In this document: positions 46,732 to 55,938 of the stretch, in pieces | How positions within the stretch are numbered: position 1 is the stretch's first letter | Layout: each line of letters starts with the position of its first letter | Source: JALYXI01 sp963716685 | Lineage (GTDB): Bacteria > Acidobacteriota > Terriglobia > Bryobacterales > Bryobacteraceae | Length of the DNA: 64,000 nt | Assembly: GCA_963716685.1 (NCBI GenBank) | Contig: CAVQTR010000003.1 | Coordinates: 992,001-1,056,000, forward strand | Reading direction: 5' to 3' | Translations under genes and position numbers: made by a program | Notes under the pieces: generated by a model | The model's input: the letters and a program-made list of their open reading frames with translations, nothing else | Database searches by the model: none | Told to the model about the DNA's origin: nothing

Positions 46732-47954
46732 TGTCAATTCTGCAGATTGGAGCCGGTGGAGTCGGTTCCGTAATCGCACACAAAGTGGCGCAAAACAATC
46801 AAATTCTTGGTGACCTTACCTTGGCGTCGCGCACACAGGCCAGGTGCGACCGGATTGTTTCGAGTATTGCCCGGTGCGGAAACGGCAAAGATGCGTCGCG
46901 GCGGCTTGAGTCGCGCAAACTGGACGCGCATGACGTGGATTCAGTGGCGCGGCTGATCGATGAAGTAAAGCCGAGGCTCGTGATCAATGCGGGGCCGCCA
47001 TGGGTGAATGTGGACATCATGGAAGCCTGCCTGCGAACTGGCGCGCCATATCTGGATACGTCCGTCGCGACAGATCTGTGCAGTCCCGGCCAGCAGGTAC
47101 CTGAAGCATATGATCCGCAGTGGGCTTTTCGCGAACGTTACGCCAAAGCTGGGCTGACCGCAATTCTCGGCGCCGGTTTCGATCCGGGTGTGGTGAGCGT
47201 ATTCGCGGCGTATGCATGGAAACATCTGTTCGATGAGATCGATTCGATTGACGTGCTCGATGTGAATGCCGGGAATCACGGCCGCAAGTTCGCCACGAAT
47301 TTTGATCCCGAGACGAACCTGCTGGAGATTCAGGGCGACTCCTTCTATTGGGAAAACGGTCAGTGGAAACAGGTGCCGTGCCATACGCGCAGCATGCAAT
47401 ACACCTTCCCGGAGGTCGGCAGGTTTACTTTGTATTCGATGGCGCATGATGAGGTGCGGTCGCTGGCGGAATTCATTCCGGCCAAACGAGTCGAATTCTG
47501 GATGGGCTTCAGCGAGAACTATCTGCGCTATTTCAACGTTCTTCGCGATGTCGGGATGCTCTCACCTGTGCCGGTGACGACATCGGACGGAATCACGGTG
47601 TCGCCGTTGAAGGTATTGAAGGCGTTGCTGCCGGAACCGGCGAGTCTGGCGCCGGCTTACACGGGCAGGACCTGCATCGGAACCCTGATACGGGGGCGTA
47701 TGAGGGGTGAACCGCGGAGCAGGTTTCTGTACAACATTTGCGACCATGCCGCAGCCTATAAAGAAGTCGAGTCGCAAGCGATTTCCTATACTACCGGCGT
47801 TCCCGCCGTGACTGCTGCGCTGCTTTTCTTCAGCGGCGAATGGTCCACGCCAGGAGTGAACAATATAGAGCAACTGGATCCCGACCCGTTCCTGAAACTG
47901 ATGCCATCCGTCGGCCTCGGATGGCAGATCGAGGATGCGGCGCCGGCCGCATGA
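46731..47954 (+). CDS. Carboxynorspermidine dehydrogenase-like (saccharopine dehydrogenase family)
   Basis: 407 residues. ATG 46731 shares a base with the previous stop (TAATG). An N-terminal NAD(P) site (ILQIGAGGVGSVIAHKV) and the family blocks VINAGPPWVNVDIMEACLRTGAPYLDTS, AILGAGFDPGVVSVFAAYA and NAGNHGRKFATNFDPETN are those of carboxynorspermidine dehydrogenase/LYS1-type proteins. The known reaction condenses a diamine (diaminopropane or putrescine) with aspartate semialdehyde and reduces the imine to carboxynorspermidine or carboxyspermidine. The next gene encodes the matching decarboxylase, which makes this assignment firm. Confidence 0.85.
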   Translation: MSILQIGAGGVGSVIAHKVAQNNQILGDLTLASRTQARCDRIVSSIARCGNGKDASRRLESRKLDAHDVDSVARLIDEVKPRLVINAGPPWVNVDIMEACLRTGAPYLDTSVATDLCSPGQQVPEAYDPQWAFRERYAKAGLTAILGAGFDPGVVSVFAAYAWKHLFDEIDSIDVLDVNAGNHGRKFATNFDPETNLLEIQGDSFYWENGQWKQVPCHTRSMQYTFPEVGRFTLYSMAHDEVRSLAEFIPAKRVEFWMGFSENYLRYFNVLRDVGMLSPVPVTTSDGITVSPLKVLKALLPEPASLAPAYTGRTCIGTLIRGRMRGEPRSRFLYNICDHAAAYKEVESQAISYTTGVPAVTAALLFFSGEWSTPGVNNIEQLDPDPFLKLMPSVGLGWQIEDAAPAA

Positions 47955-49102
47955 GCGATTCGCTGCCCACGCCCTGCTTTGTGATTCGCGAACGCGATCT
48001 GCGCCGGAATCTGGAGCGAATTGGTGAATTGAAACGGCTGTCCGGGGCGAAAGTCGTGCTGGCGCTGAAATGCTTTTCGACGTGGGGCGTGTTCGATATC
48101 ATCCGGCCGTACCTCGACGGCACTACCGGCAGCAGTTTGTTTGAAGCACGGCTGGGGTACGAAAAGTTCGGCGGCGACACGCATGCGTTCAGCGTGGGCT
48201 TCTCGGTGGATGACGTGCGCGCGGTCACCAGGCTCTGTGATCGGATCATTTTCAACTCCACATCGCAACTTAAGAGTCTGCGCGGTTTAGTGCCGCCTCA
48301 TGTAGCAATCGGGTTGCGGCTGAATCCCGGCGTCAGTTACGCGAAGCAGGATCTGGCGAACCCTGCGCGGCGGTATTCGCGGCTGGGTGCGCAACCCGCG
48401 GCTCTTTCGCCGGACCTGCTCGAAGGCGTGTCGGGCGGGATGTTTCACATGAATTGCGAGAACGCGGACTATGTCTCGATCGAACACATTGTGAAACATA
48501 TCTCCCAGGAGTTCGGATGGGTGCTGCACAAGCTGGATTGGGTGAGTCTGGGTGGCGGCGTCGCTTACACAGACGACGGATACCCATTGAAAAAGTTCGC
48601 GACGCTTCTCCGGGAGTTCAGCGCGAAGCATGGAGTTCAGGTATATCTGGAGCCGGGCGAAGCGGTGGTGACGAACACGACGGATTTGATTGTAACGGTG
48701 GTGGACGTAGTGGAGAACGGCAGGCTGACGGCGGTTGTCGACAGTGCAACCGAAACCCATCGGCTGGATGCGCTCATTTACAACGAGCCGCCTCGGATTC
48801 GCGAGGCTTCCGACGCTGGGGCACACGAGTATTTCATCGGCAGCAGTTCCTGCCTTGCCGGCGATGTTTTCTGTTCGGCGCGTTTCGAGCGGCCGCTGCA
48901 AACGGGCGACCGGCTGCACATTCTCGATTCAGCCGGTTACACGATGGTGAAGCTGAACTGGTTTAACGGACTCAGGATGCCGGCGGTTTACTGCGAGCGT
49001 GAGACCGGGACAATCGAGAAGATCAACGAGTTCGCTTATGAAGATTACGTATCGGCTATGTCGCGCCGGAGCGTTGACGCTACGACTGGAGGCGCGGCAT
49101 GA
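47951..49102 (+). CDS. nspC: Carboxynorspermidine decarboxylase
   Basis: 383 residues from ATG 47951, which overlaps the previous stop (ATGA). An alanine-racemase fold, PLP-dependent decarboxylase of normal length. LALKCFSTWGVFD holds the PLP lysine (Lys40), GLRLNPG and SGGMFHMNCENADYVSI the barrel sites, WVSLGGG the phosphate loop and YLEPGEAVV the conserved Glu. SSCLAGDVF contains the catalytic Cys301 of the facing subunit. It removes CO2 from carboxynorspermidine (or carboxyspermidine) to give norspermidine (or spermidine). Placement directly after the dehydrogenase gene is the usual order. Confidence 0.88.
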   Translation: MSDSLPTPCFVIRERDLRRNLERIGELKRLSGAKVVLALKCFSTWGVFDIIRPYLDGTTGSSLFEARLGYEKFGGDTHAFSVGFSVDDVRAVTRLCDRIIFNSTSQLKSLRGLVPPHVAIGLRLNPGVSYAKQDLANPARRYSRLGAQPAALSPDLLEGVSGGMFHMNCENADYVSIEHIVKHISQEFGWVLHKLDWVSLGGGVAYTDDGYPLKKFATLLREFSAKHGVQVYLEPGEAVVTNTTDLIVTVVDVVENGRLTAVVDSATETHRLDALIYNEPPRIREASDAGAHEYFIGSSSCLAGDVFCSARFERPLQTGDRLHILDSAGYTMVKLNWFNGLRMPAVYCERETGTIEKINEFAYEDYVSAMSRRSVDATTGGAA

Positions 49103-49440
49103 TTGATCGCTCGCGAATGTCCCCGGCCACGATGGCTCTGATCCTGTCCCTGATTTCGGCGACGGGATATTGTGGGGCACAGGTGGCGATGAAGTATACG
49201 GAGCGGGTGGGCGTCCTGCCGGCGGGGGCGGTTATCACAGTAACGCTCGTCGGCGCGGTTTATTTCGAGACTGCCGCTTTACGGCTTGACCGCGTTGGGA
49301 TGGTGCTGCTGATGATCCTCGCGTTCGAGTGCATCATCGGGCTTCTGTTGAGCTGGCTCTGGTTTCGCGAAGGTTACTCGAATCGGGAAATGCTGGGCAT
49401 AGCGCTGATGGTCGCGGGACTGGCGTTGATTAAGGGTTGA
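49099..49440 (+). CDS. SMR/EamA-type four-helix transporter
   Basis: 113 residues, four predicted transmembrane helices, the build of small multidrug-resistance-like (EmrE/ArnE) proteins. ATG 49099 overlaps the decarboxylase stop (ATGA), so it is translationally coupled. The third helix (GMVLLMILAFECIIGLLLSW) includes a Glu that could serve as the proton/cation site, though the classical Glu in helix 1 is absent (IMALILSLISATGYCG-like start). As the last gene of a polyamine operon it could export the polyamine product, by analogy with SMR spermidine exporters (inference). Confidence 0.7.
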   Translation: MIDRSRMSPATMALILSLISATGYCGAQVAMKYTERVGVLPAGAVITVTLVGAVYFETAALRLDRVGMVLLMILAFECIIGLLLSWLWFREGYSNREMLGIALMVAGLALIKG

Positions 49441-49945
49441 AGCGGGAAGCGGCTGGTCGGCGAGCGGAACGACATGGTCCTCACCGCCGCCCCGATGTCT
49501 TCCGTAAGTTATCTGTCGTCCCTGTGGCACGCACCGGTGGCGGGCGATATCTGGGACAACGGCGATTGCCCTAAGTGGGGACGCAGCAATTGTCAGCAGC
49601 ATCGTCAGGCCTTTTGGGACGTGCGCAGCCTGGCCATCGCTGACGTCTTTCCTGTAATAGTGCGAGTAACGGCGAAGCGGCGGTCCACAAGTTCGGCGCT
49701 CCCGGTCGTTACCTCGCCAGTTCGCGACCAATCATGGGTACGGCAAGATCTGGTGGCCCCGCGGTCGTCAGTTAACGAGATGCCGACTATACGTCCGGGT
49801 GGATCGCGAGTTGTTAGAACGGTTATGGTTTCTACATGCTCGTAAGAAGAGTCACCAATTATAATTAGCAACGTGAGCGTTTATCGTGGGAACGTGACTG
49901 CGTATGGCCGGATCGGAATTCTTTAACGGATCGGGATTGCTCGCC
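49441..49945. other. 505-bp gap without a supported gene
   Basis: No frame here has a credible start, codon pattern or recognisable motif, and the ORFs present are short and mutually overlapping. No stem followed by a T run that would make a clear terminator for the polyamine operon was found. It separates the plus-strand operon from the minus-strand genes at 49946 onward. Confidence 0.4.
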
Positions 49946-50668
49946 TCATTGAAATGGTACGTCGTCATGCGCTAACAGGGCCTCGGGGGGCGCGGTGGTT
50001 TCTGCCTCTATGTCAGGATCTTCGAGGTAGCGAGAGCGGACAATAACCCCGTGTTTCTTGCCTTCAGCCCGAATGTGGTCAGCGAGCGCTTCGCGCCACT
50101 CACCAATAAAACGGCCGAGCGGCGACATGTCGTAGTCATAAATCTGGAGTTCCCTCAGGACGCTCTCCATGTTGTGGTAGCCCTTCGAACCAAGTCCAAT
50201 CTCGACGGCGTTCGCTATCGTCTTGTTCTTGTAGGGCGGTCCGACCCATTCCTCTTCCTTCCACTCAGAACGTTGCTTATAATAGTCCGCCGCGGTGTTG
50301 ATGATTGCGATTTTGCTCAATCCGGTATCGATGTGGATGGGAGCCGCGGTTTTCAGCACAATTGCTTTGTCCTTCGGTATCCATGCTGCGCAACCCGCCT
50401 CCTCGCGCATTCTCTTCAAGAGCGTGACAGCCTGCGTGATCGAGGTTTGTGCGAGCACGAACCCCGATCCGATAACATGCTCGACTACTTCAATATCGTG
50501 TTCGTCCTCCACTGAGTAATACTTTGGGGAGACACCCCACCACCCTGCTCGCTCGGAGCGACTCGAGAGGGCGTCTTTCGCAATCTGTCCAATCGAACGC
50601 AACACTCCAGCGAGGGCAAATATCTCGAATGGATCTTCGAGTCGATCAATCCAGTATTGAAGATACAT
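49946..50668 (-). CDS. Hypothetical protein downstream of the TIR-STAND gene
   Basis: 240 residues from ATG 50668 (TTG 50677 is possible). The sequence is soluble and mixed alpha/beta. Notable segments are LEDPFEIFALAGVLRSIGQIAKDAL, WWGVSPKYYSVEDEHDIEVVEHVIG, IPKDKAIVLKTAAPIHIDTGLSKIA and SPLGRFIGEWREALADHIRAEGKKHG. I recognise no family, and no nuclease or NADase motif is visible. It lies 287 bases after the TIR-STAND gene on the same strand in the accessory region. It could be a third component of that module or unrelated cargo. Confidence 0.55.
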   Translation of the reverse strand: MYLQYWIDRLEDPFEIFALAGVLRSIGQIAKDALSSRSERAGWWGVSPKYYSVEDEHDIEVVEHVIGSGFVLAQTSITQAVTLLKRMREEAGCAAWIPKDKAIVLKTAAPIHIDTGLSKIAIINTAADYYKQRSEWKEEEWVGPPYKNKTIANAVEIGLGSKGYHNMESVLRELQIYDYDMSPLGRFIGEWREALADHIRAEGKKHGVIVRSRYLEDPDIEAETTAPPEALLAHDDVPFQ

Positions 50669-50955
50669 CGAGAGCAATATGGTTGCACAGAACGCAGCGC
50701 TTTAGCCAAAAGCGGAGGTAAACTCAACCGCTCCCGCCAGCCGAGCAGAGCCCGCCTGCCTGGGGCCAGCTTTTTCGAAAGCATGTGCGGTCCGGCCGTG
50801 GCTCAAGTGACGCCTAGGCGGTTGGGTCAGTTGCGTGACGGATTATTTTCCGCAAGGTTTCGCGTTGCTTCAGAGCGGCAAGTTGTAAGCGAGTCATGTA
50901 TCTGGATGCCAGGGCAAGTCACGAACGGAAGCACGTGTTGAAACGCTACGAACAG

Positions 50956-53760
50956 CTATGTACGAGTGCCTTTCAGAGCTCTTACCGCTGCTCCTAGGTT
51001 TCTGGCGGCAGCTTTCGTATCAGGGTGGTCTTCTCCTAACACCCGCTTCCGTGCCGACAAGACCTGCTCATAAAGCACTTTGGCAACTTCGAAATCACCT
51101 GATTCGTAGTATGTGCTTGCGAAGTTATTCATGCTTGTCAATGTCAAAGGATGGTTCTCACCAAGCGTTCGTCGACTGGCAGTAAGGGCTTGCTCCTGGA
51201 GCTTTAGCGAGCCGACGAGGTCTCCCGCTTTTCGCATCACATCGGCAAGGTTGTTCATTGCACCAAGCGTTGATGGATGCTCCTCTCCCAAAATGCGTCG
51301 ATAACCGGCCAGACTCTGTTCATGCAGATGACGAGCTCCTGAAAGATCCCCAGTCATGCCGCGCGCATAGGCTAGGTTATTTATCGCATTTAAGGTATCA
51401 GGGTGATCAGAGCCAAGTTGCTGCCATTGCGTGGCTAGCGCCTTTTCATACAGTGCTTGAGCTGCGATTACGTCTCCCTGAACGAGGAGCGTCCCCGCCA
51501 AGTTGTTCATGCTGGTCAGCGTGTCCGGGTGATTGTCGCCCAGAACTATCCTATGCCTTTCCAAAGCCACTTCTTGGATCCGCCGCGCCTTTCCGAAGTC
51601 ACCTACCACTCGCAACGTATCTCCAAGATTGCTCATTGCCCGCAGAGTTGTAAGATGCTCCTGCCCAAACACCCTACGACATCCTTCGAGTACTTTTTCC
51701 TGCAGATTCCGAGCCATGTTAGTCTCGCCCATCGCGCGCAGCGTACCCGCCAGATTGCTCATGGACCCTAGAGCTGCCGGGTGCTCTTCTCCGAACGCAC
51801 GAATATACCGCCCAAGGACCTCTTCTTGGAGTCGACGTGCTCGGTTAAGTTCCCCCGTGGCGCTGAGCGTACTAGCCAGATTGCTCATGGCTCCTAGAGT
51901 GGCCGGGTGCTCTTCTCCGAACGCACGGCTATACCGCTCAAGTACCTCCTGCTGGAGCGCCTGAGCCGAGTTTAGTTCTCCTTTCGTCCGAAGCGTCAAC
52001 GCTAAATTGCTAACGATAGTCAAAGTGTCAGGATTTTCGTCCCCCAGAAAATGCCTTGCTGTTCCTAGGGACAGGCGTAAGACATTCTCGGCCCCAGATA
52101 AGTCGCCTTGTGCTGTTCTGTAAACAATGGCCCGATCCAGCAATGTCAGAGTTGTCGAGCTATCGCCTTCAGTTGCCAAGCGTGTAGCAGCGAGCAAGTG
52201 GGGAATTAGGTCTGCACAAAGGTGCCACACCTCGGGGGACGAGGAAGTCGCCGGAAAAGCCGCCAATAGAAGGTTGAGCAATTCACTGACGCGCTTTTGG
52301 GCAGTTGATGAAGGCATTTGTCCACGGACGAATTGCTTTACCAATGGATGAACGGAAGCGGCGGAAGTCGATCTCCACGAAACTAGACCTTGCTTCTCTA
52401 GTGCCTCAAGGGCATGTTCGATGTCCAATGTGCGCCAGCCAGGATCGTGTTCCCCTTCCAGTAACCACAATGGTACGGGGGCGTCGGCAAGCAGCGAAAG
52501 GCGCTGTAGCAGCACAGCAGCCTTCGGGTCGGATCTTTCCAAGGTTTCGAACGAAGCCTCTAGCAGCACTGTGATTGACGAAAGTTCGCCCAATGCTCCA
52601 CTTTCACCTTCGAGTTCTGTGGACGACTTGTCCAGCCGATAAGTAATAGCATCGAAACTAGCCGCGGTCCGCAACACGTACCGAGCTGCAATATCGAGTG
52701 CGACCGGGAGGCCGCCGAGGCGGGCCGCCAATCTGGTCGCGCCTTCCCTGTCTTTGCTGCCGGCCTTGTTCATGAGAAACTCCGTAGCGACTTCACTGCT
52801 CAGAGTGTCGACCATGAGGTGATGAGCTGAAACACCCCAATCACTGGTTGTTCGAGAGGTGATGATGACTTGGCCGCGAGATGATCTAGGTATCCAGCGT
52901 TCGACGGCCTCCCGGTCGCGAGCATCATCGATGACGAGCAGCCATGGCCCGTCGAGTTCCGCAAGCCGGTCCCTCACGGCTTCCGCAGTCCTTTCAACAT
53001 CCCAGCCCAGAGAAACTCCGATATGCGGTGCAAGTGCCGATAGATCGCGCGTGATTAAATCTTGGTCAGATGCCCGGACCCACCACACAATAGAAAAGCG
53101 GTCGCGATTGCGATAGGCATATTCAACAGCGAGTTGGGTCTTGCCTATGCCACCCAAGCCAGAAACGACGTTAGTCAAAGCAGTGGGTATGCCACTCATG
53201 CTTACGCGTTTTAGTTCCGCAAGCAGATCGGCTCGCCCGGTAAAGTCGGGGCTGCGGCTGGGCACGTTCCAGACCTTGGCTGGACGTTCAATGACAAGCT
53301 CGCTCGCTGTTCCACTTCGTTCTTCCGTTCGATGGACTAGTGCGCACAATTCTCGGGCCGCCTCAACGAGAGTGACTGTTTCGTTCAGTACTATGCCGTT
53401 GATTGCCCTAAGACCATAGGGGACATTGGTTTCATGGACCGACCTGCCATCGAGATAAATGGGCACTACTCGGTGCCGCAGTGGATCCTCGCGAGCCAAA
53501 GCTATGGCTGCTGCGACCTCCTCTCGCGAATAAAACACTGAAGGCGTGGCTTGGGAGAGAATAATAGCTGAAAGTGTTGCAGCCCGCTGCGCCCGAGCAA
53601 CTTCACGATCCCAATCATCGCCTGCTCGAAGGGCCTTAGTATCGAGGAACGTCGAGACTTCGCGAGACAGCAGTTCGTAGAGCTTCTCGGCACTGAACCT
53701 GTCTGGTCGCGCGTAAGAGATGAAGACATCGAATCGCTTGCTCCCTTGCTTATCGTTCAT
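50956..53760 (-). CDS. TIR-NB-ARC-TPR STAND protein
   Basis: 934 residues. The TIR domain (about 8-145) begins FDVFISYARPD, and a Glu in SREEVAAAI (residues 78-85) sits where TIR NADases keep their catalytic Glu. An NB-ARC/STAND NTPase follows at about 170-430, with Walker A GLGGIGKT (201-208), Walker B WLLVIDDA and a GLPVALDIAARYV motif. A winged-helix segment follows, then nine Kinesin-light-chain-type TPRs of 42 residues, each with an EHPxTL turn and MSNLA core. This is the build of bacterial STAND defence sensors, in which ligand binding by the TPRs oligomerises the NTPase and activates the TIR. Its ATG lies inside the end of the lipase gene, so the pair is an operon. Confidence 0.88.
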   Translation of the reverse strand: MNDKQGSKRFDVFISYARPDRFSAEKLYELLSREVSTFLDTKALRAGDDWDREVARAQRAATLSAIILSQATPSVFYSREEVAAAIALAREDPLRHRVVPIYLDGRSVHETNVPYGLRAINGIVLNETVTLVEAARELCALVHRTEERSGTASELVIERPAKVWNVPSRSPDFTGRADLLAELKRVSMSGIPTALTNVVSGLGGIGKTQLAVEYAYRNRDRFSIVWWVRASDQDLITRDLSALAPHIGVSLGWDVERTAEAVRDRLAELDGPWLLVIDDARDREAVERWIPRSSRGQVIITSRTTSDWGVSAHHLMVDTLSSEVATEFLMNKAGSKDREGATRLAARLGGLPVALDIAARYVLRTAASFDAITYRLDKSSTELEGESGALGELSSITVLLEASFETLERSDPKAAVLLQRLSLLADAPVPLWLLEGEHDPGWRTLDIEHALEALEKQGLVSWRSTSAASVHPLVKQFVRGQMPSSTAQKRVSELLNLLLAAFPATSSSPEVWHLCADLIPHLLAATRLATEGDSSTTLTLLDRAIVYRTAQGDLSGAENVLRLSLGTARHFLGDENPDTLTIVSNLALTLRTKGELNSAQALQQEVLERYSRAFGEEHPATLGAMSNLASTLSATGELNRARRLQEEVLGRYIRAFGEEHPAALGSMSNLAGTLRAMGETNMARNLQEKVLEGCRRVFGQEHLTTLRAMSNLGDTLRVVGDFGKARRIQEVALERHRIVLGDNHPDTLTSMNNLAGTLLVQGDVIAAQALYEKALATQWQQLGSDHPDTLNAINNLAYARGMTGDLSGARHLHEQSLAGYRRILGEEHPSTLGAMNNLADVMRKAGDLVGSLKLQEQALTASRRTLGENHPLTLTSMNNFASTYYESGDFEVAKVLYEQVLSARKRVLGEDHPDTKAAARNLGAAVRALKGTRT

Positions 53761-54646
53761 TTGGATCGACTCCGACGATGCTACTGGCTACTTGCTGTTC
53801 AACGCCGCGGAAGTTTTCCGTGATAAACGTCGACAATCGGCGTTGGATGTTTTCACGCGTTTGTCCCAGTTCCCGATGGAAGGTGAAACAAGCGGCAACT
53901 CGATCGTGGGCAAACTCGAATGCCGTGCTTTGCGCATCGACAGGCTTGGCGATCTCGATGTGGCTACCAAAGACCCGCCGAATCTGGTCGTAAGGAATTC
54001 GTAGGGTGGCGCTAAGGTCGGTAACCCATCGATCATTAGTTCCTACGACGGCGAATGTCGGAATGATAAATCTGCTTCCATGCGTTTGGTCAAACATCGA
54101 TACAACTACGTGGTCAATGAATCGCCTTTGGATATCTGTAAGAGCAGCCGAGTGTGCGGTTAGAAGCCTGAGATCCGGTGACAGCCAGCGCGCCCAAAAT
54201 GGCACACTCGTGGAGCCCGCCTGAGGTGTTCCTATCAAAACAAGACCGGCAATGCGACGTATCGCTGAGGAGGAATTGCCGTCGATCAGATTTCGAATAG
54301 CGGCCATGCAAAGTAGACCGCCCATGCTGTGGCCGATCAGCGCAATTTGGCTATAGGTGCAATCTCGAAGCTGATGCGCCAGTTCCTCAGCTTGCTTGTC
54401 GAACGTAACGGACAGGTTCATCAACCGACCGAATCCGCTGGCGTACCCGTGCAGGCCGATATCGTGCTGGCCATCATTCATGAAAAGATGGGGAAAGCGC
54501 CCCCAAGTCTTGTACCTGTGGCCGTTCAGGCCGTGAACGAAAAGGACCAGCTGCCCTGGTATTGTTTCGGACGCGCCATGAATGATTATAGGCTCGTGTG
54601 AGTCCCCCTCCGCGGGCGTGTCAACCGACTGCACAATGCGGCGCAT
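53750..54646 (-). CDS. Alpha/beta-hydrolase (lipase/esterase), first gene of the TIR-STAND operon
   Basis: 298 residues, start ATG 54646. No signal peptide or membrane span is seen, so it is cytosolic. The core LVLFVHGLNGHRYKTW carries the oxyanion-hole HG, the nucleophile elbow is GHSMGG (Ser107), and the probable acid and base are in GTNDRW and GSHIEI. The overall pattern resembles DUF676/PGAP1-like esterases, which in eukaryotes and bacteria are sometimes fused to NB-ARC proteins. The TIR-STAND start codon overlaps the end of this gene by 11 bases. It could degrade membrane lipid on activation, or be a regulator (inference). Confidence 0.75.
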   Translation of the reverse strand: MRRIVQSVDTPAEGDSHEPIIIHGASETIPGQLVLFVHGLNGHRYKTWGRFPHLFMNDGQHDIGLHGYASGFGRLMNLSVTFDKQAEELAHQLRDCTYSQIALIGHSMGGLLCMAAIRNLIDGNSSSAIRRIAGLVLIGTPQAGSTSVPFWARWLSPDLRLLTAHSAALTDIQRRFIDHVVVSMFDQTHGSRFIIPTFAVVGTNDRWVTDLSATLRIPYDQIRRVFGSHIEIAKPVDAQSTAFEFAHDRVAACFTFHRELGQTRENIQRRLSTFITENFRGVEQQVASSIVGVDPNER

Positions 54647-54903
54647 TTAGGCATTCTCGAGCACGAAGTTGATCTTCTGTACCGTGGACATGTCATTCTA
54701 CCGCGGCAGCTGCGCCGAATCCCAACCCTAGACTTTACAGTCGCAGGCGGTAGGCAGCAACGTCGAGTGGCCGTATAACGCGCATTGCTGACATCTGGCC
54801 GCCGCAAACCCGCGACTGACGGCGAAGTGTTTACAGAGACGCCTGCTGCTACCGGCGAAACGGCGAGATTACTCCCCACAAGTCGGCTGGCAGCGGCCAG
54901 CAT

Positions 54904-55790
54904 TCACTTGGGTTCAAGACCGATGGCGTCGTTCACTGCATTTCGAAGTCTTTGTTTACAGCCGATGTACCGCTCCGTCGTTTGAACGCTCACATGGCCT
55001 GGCAGCAACTGAATCTGGTCGAGTTTGCCACCAGCGTTATGACATAGTCGCGCACCGGTTCGGCGAAGGTCATGGGGCGCGACTTTCCCCAAACCACTTT
55101 CAGCACATGCCTTCGTTACGATGCCCCACACGACCTTGGGCTGAAACCGCTATCCGCGACGCGCCCCGCTTTGTTGATTGCTCAAAAGATTGGGCCAGAG
55201 AAAACCTGCGCCGCAGCTTTCCATTTACTGATAGCCTCTTCGACCCACAGTGGCACCGTAACGGCGGCCAGTTCTACCCTGCGCAGCCCGCAGCTTGGCA
55301 GGACGGCGACAATCGCGTAGTCTCGTGTACCCCGAAAAGTGTTTCGATCAAACACTTGTAACAAGTGCCTGCCCTGTTCCGCTGTTAACCAATTCCAAGC
55401 CGGGCACCATGCTTTCGTGCGCCCTGACCCGCGAATACCCGCGGCAAGATCAGGACTGAGCAACCCCGAATCGGCAGCCTCATATAATCTTCGGATGGCA
55501 GCAACGCGCAAGCTGATGGTAGAGGAAGCATAGTGCGCCTGTTCGAGCGATATACGGTAACGAGTCAACACTATTTTGCTGAACGATAGCCGCGGTTGTG
55601 AGCAATACCAAGCGATAAACTCTCGAATCGCATGCTCGTAGGAACGTTGAGAACTCGACGAAGTCAGACTGTTCAGAACGGCCCGGCCCCTGATTCCAGA
55701 TGGCCAATGGGTAACGCTGGACTTCGTCCCGCAGGAGGACCGTGTGTCGCCGCCGTCCGCCGCCTGTGCTCTGATGATGCTGGCCACCAC
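54904..55790 (-). pseudogene. Decayed tyrosine recombinase
   Basis: Two reading-frame fragments of one gene. The N-terminal part (to 55182) carries the SAM-like domain (SSSQRSYEHAIREFIAWYC, RYRISLEQAHYASSTI), the first catalytic Arg (SCGLRRVELAAVTV) and then jumps to VPLWVEEAISKW with about 25 residues missing. The C-terminal part (54904-55131) has HDLRRTGARLCH (His-x-x-Arg), GHVSVQTTERYIG with the nucleophile Tyr, and GCKQRLRNAVNDAIGLEP. The segment after GIRG is also out of frame. All catalytic residues survive but not in one protein, so the gene is dead. Positions 55395-55567 are duplicated at 42096-42271. 54647-54903 holds no gene. Confidence 0.8.
55395..55567. repeat. 175-bp direct repeat, copy 2 (recombinase fragment)
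   Basis: Over 90 per cent identical by eye to 42096-42271 in the same orientation, the differences being a few substitutions and a small indel near 55485. The interval between the copies, 13.3 kb, contains the methyltransferase, polyamine and TIR-STAND genes. Confidence 0.8.
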
Positions 55791-55938
55791 CCCCGCGGGA
55801 GATGCCTACACATTCACGGAATACGCCACCATGTTTCGGAATGCTGGTTTACTGTCTCAAGGCTTCATCTACTGACGAAAGCGCCGCTGTCTGTCATTAT
55901 CAGCAGGGAAGGATAAGCATGTCAGAAAGGGAGGGTTT

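Noticed and set aside
49441..49945. Short ORFs in the gap after the SMR-type gene
   Set aside because: No ribosome sites, motifs or codon bias support them.
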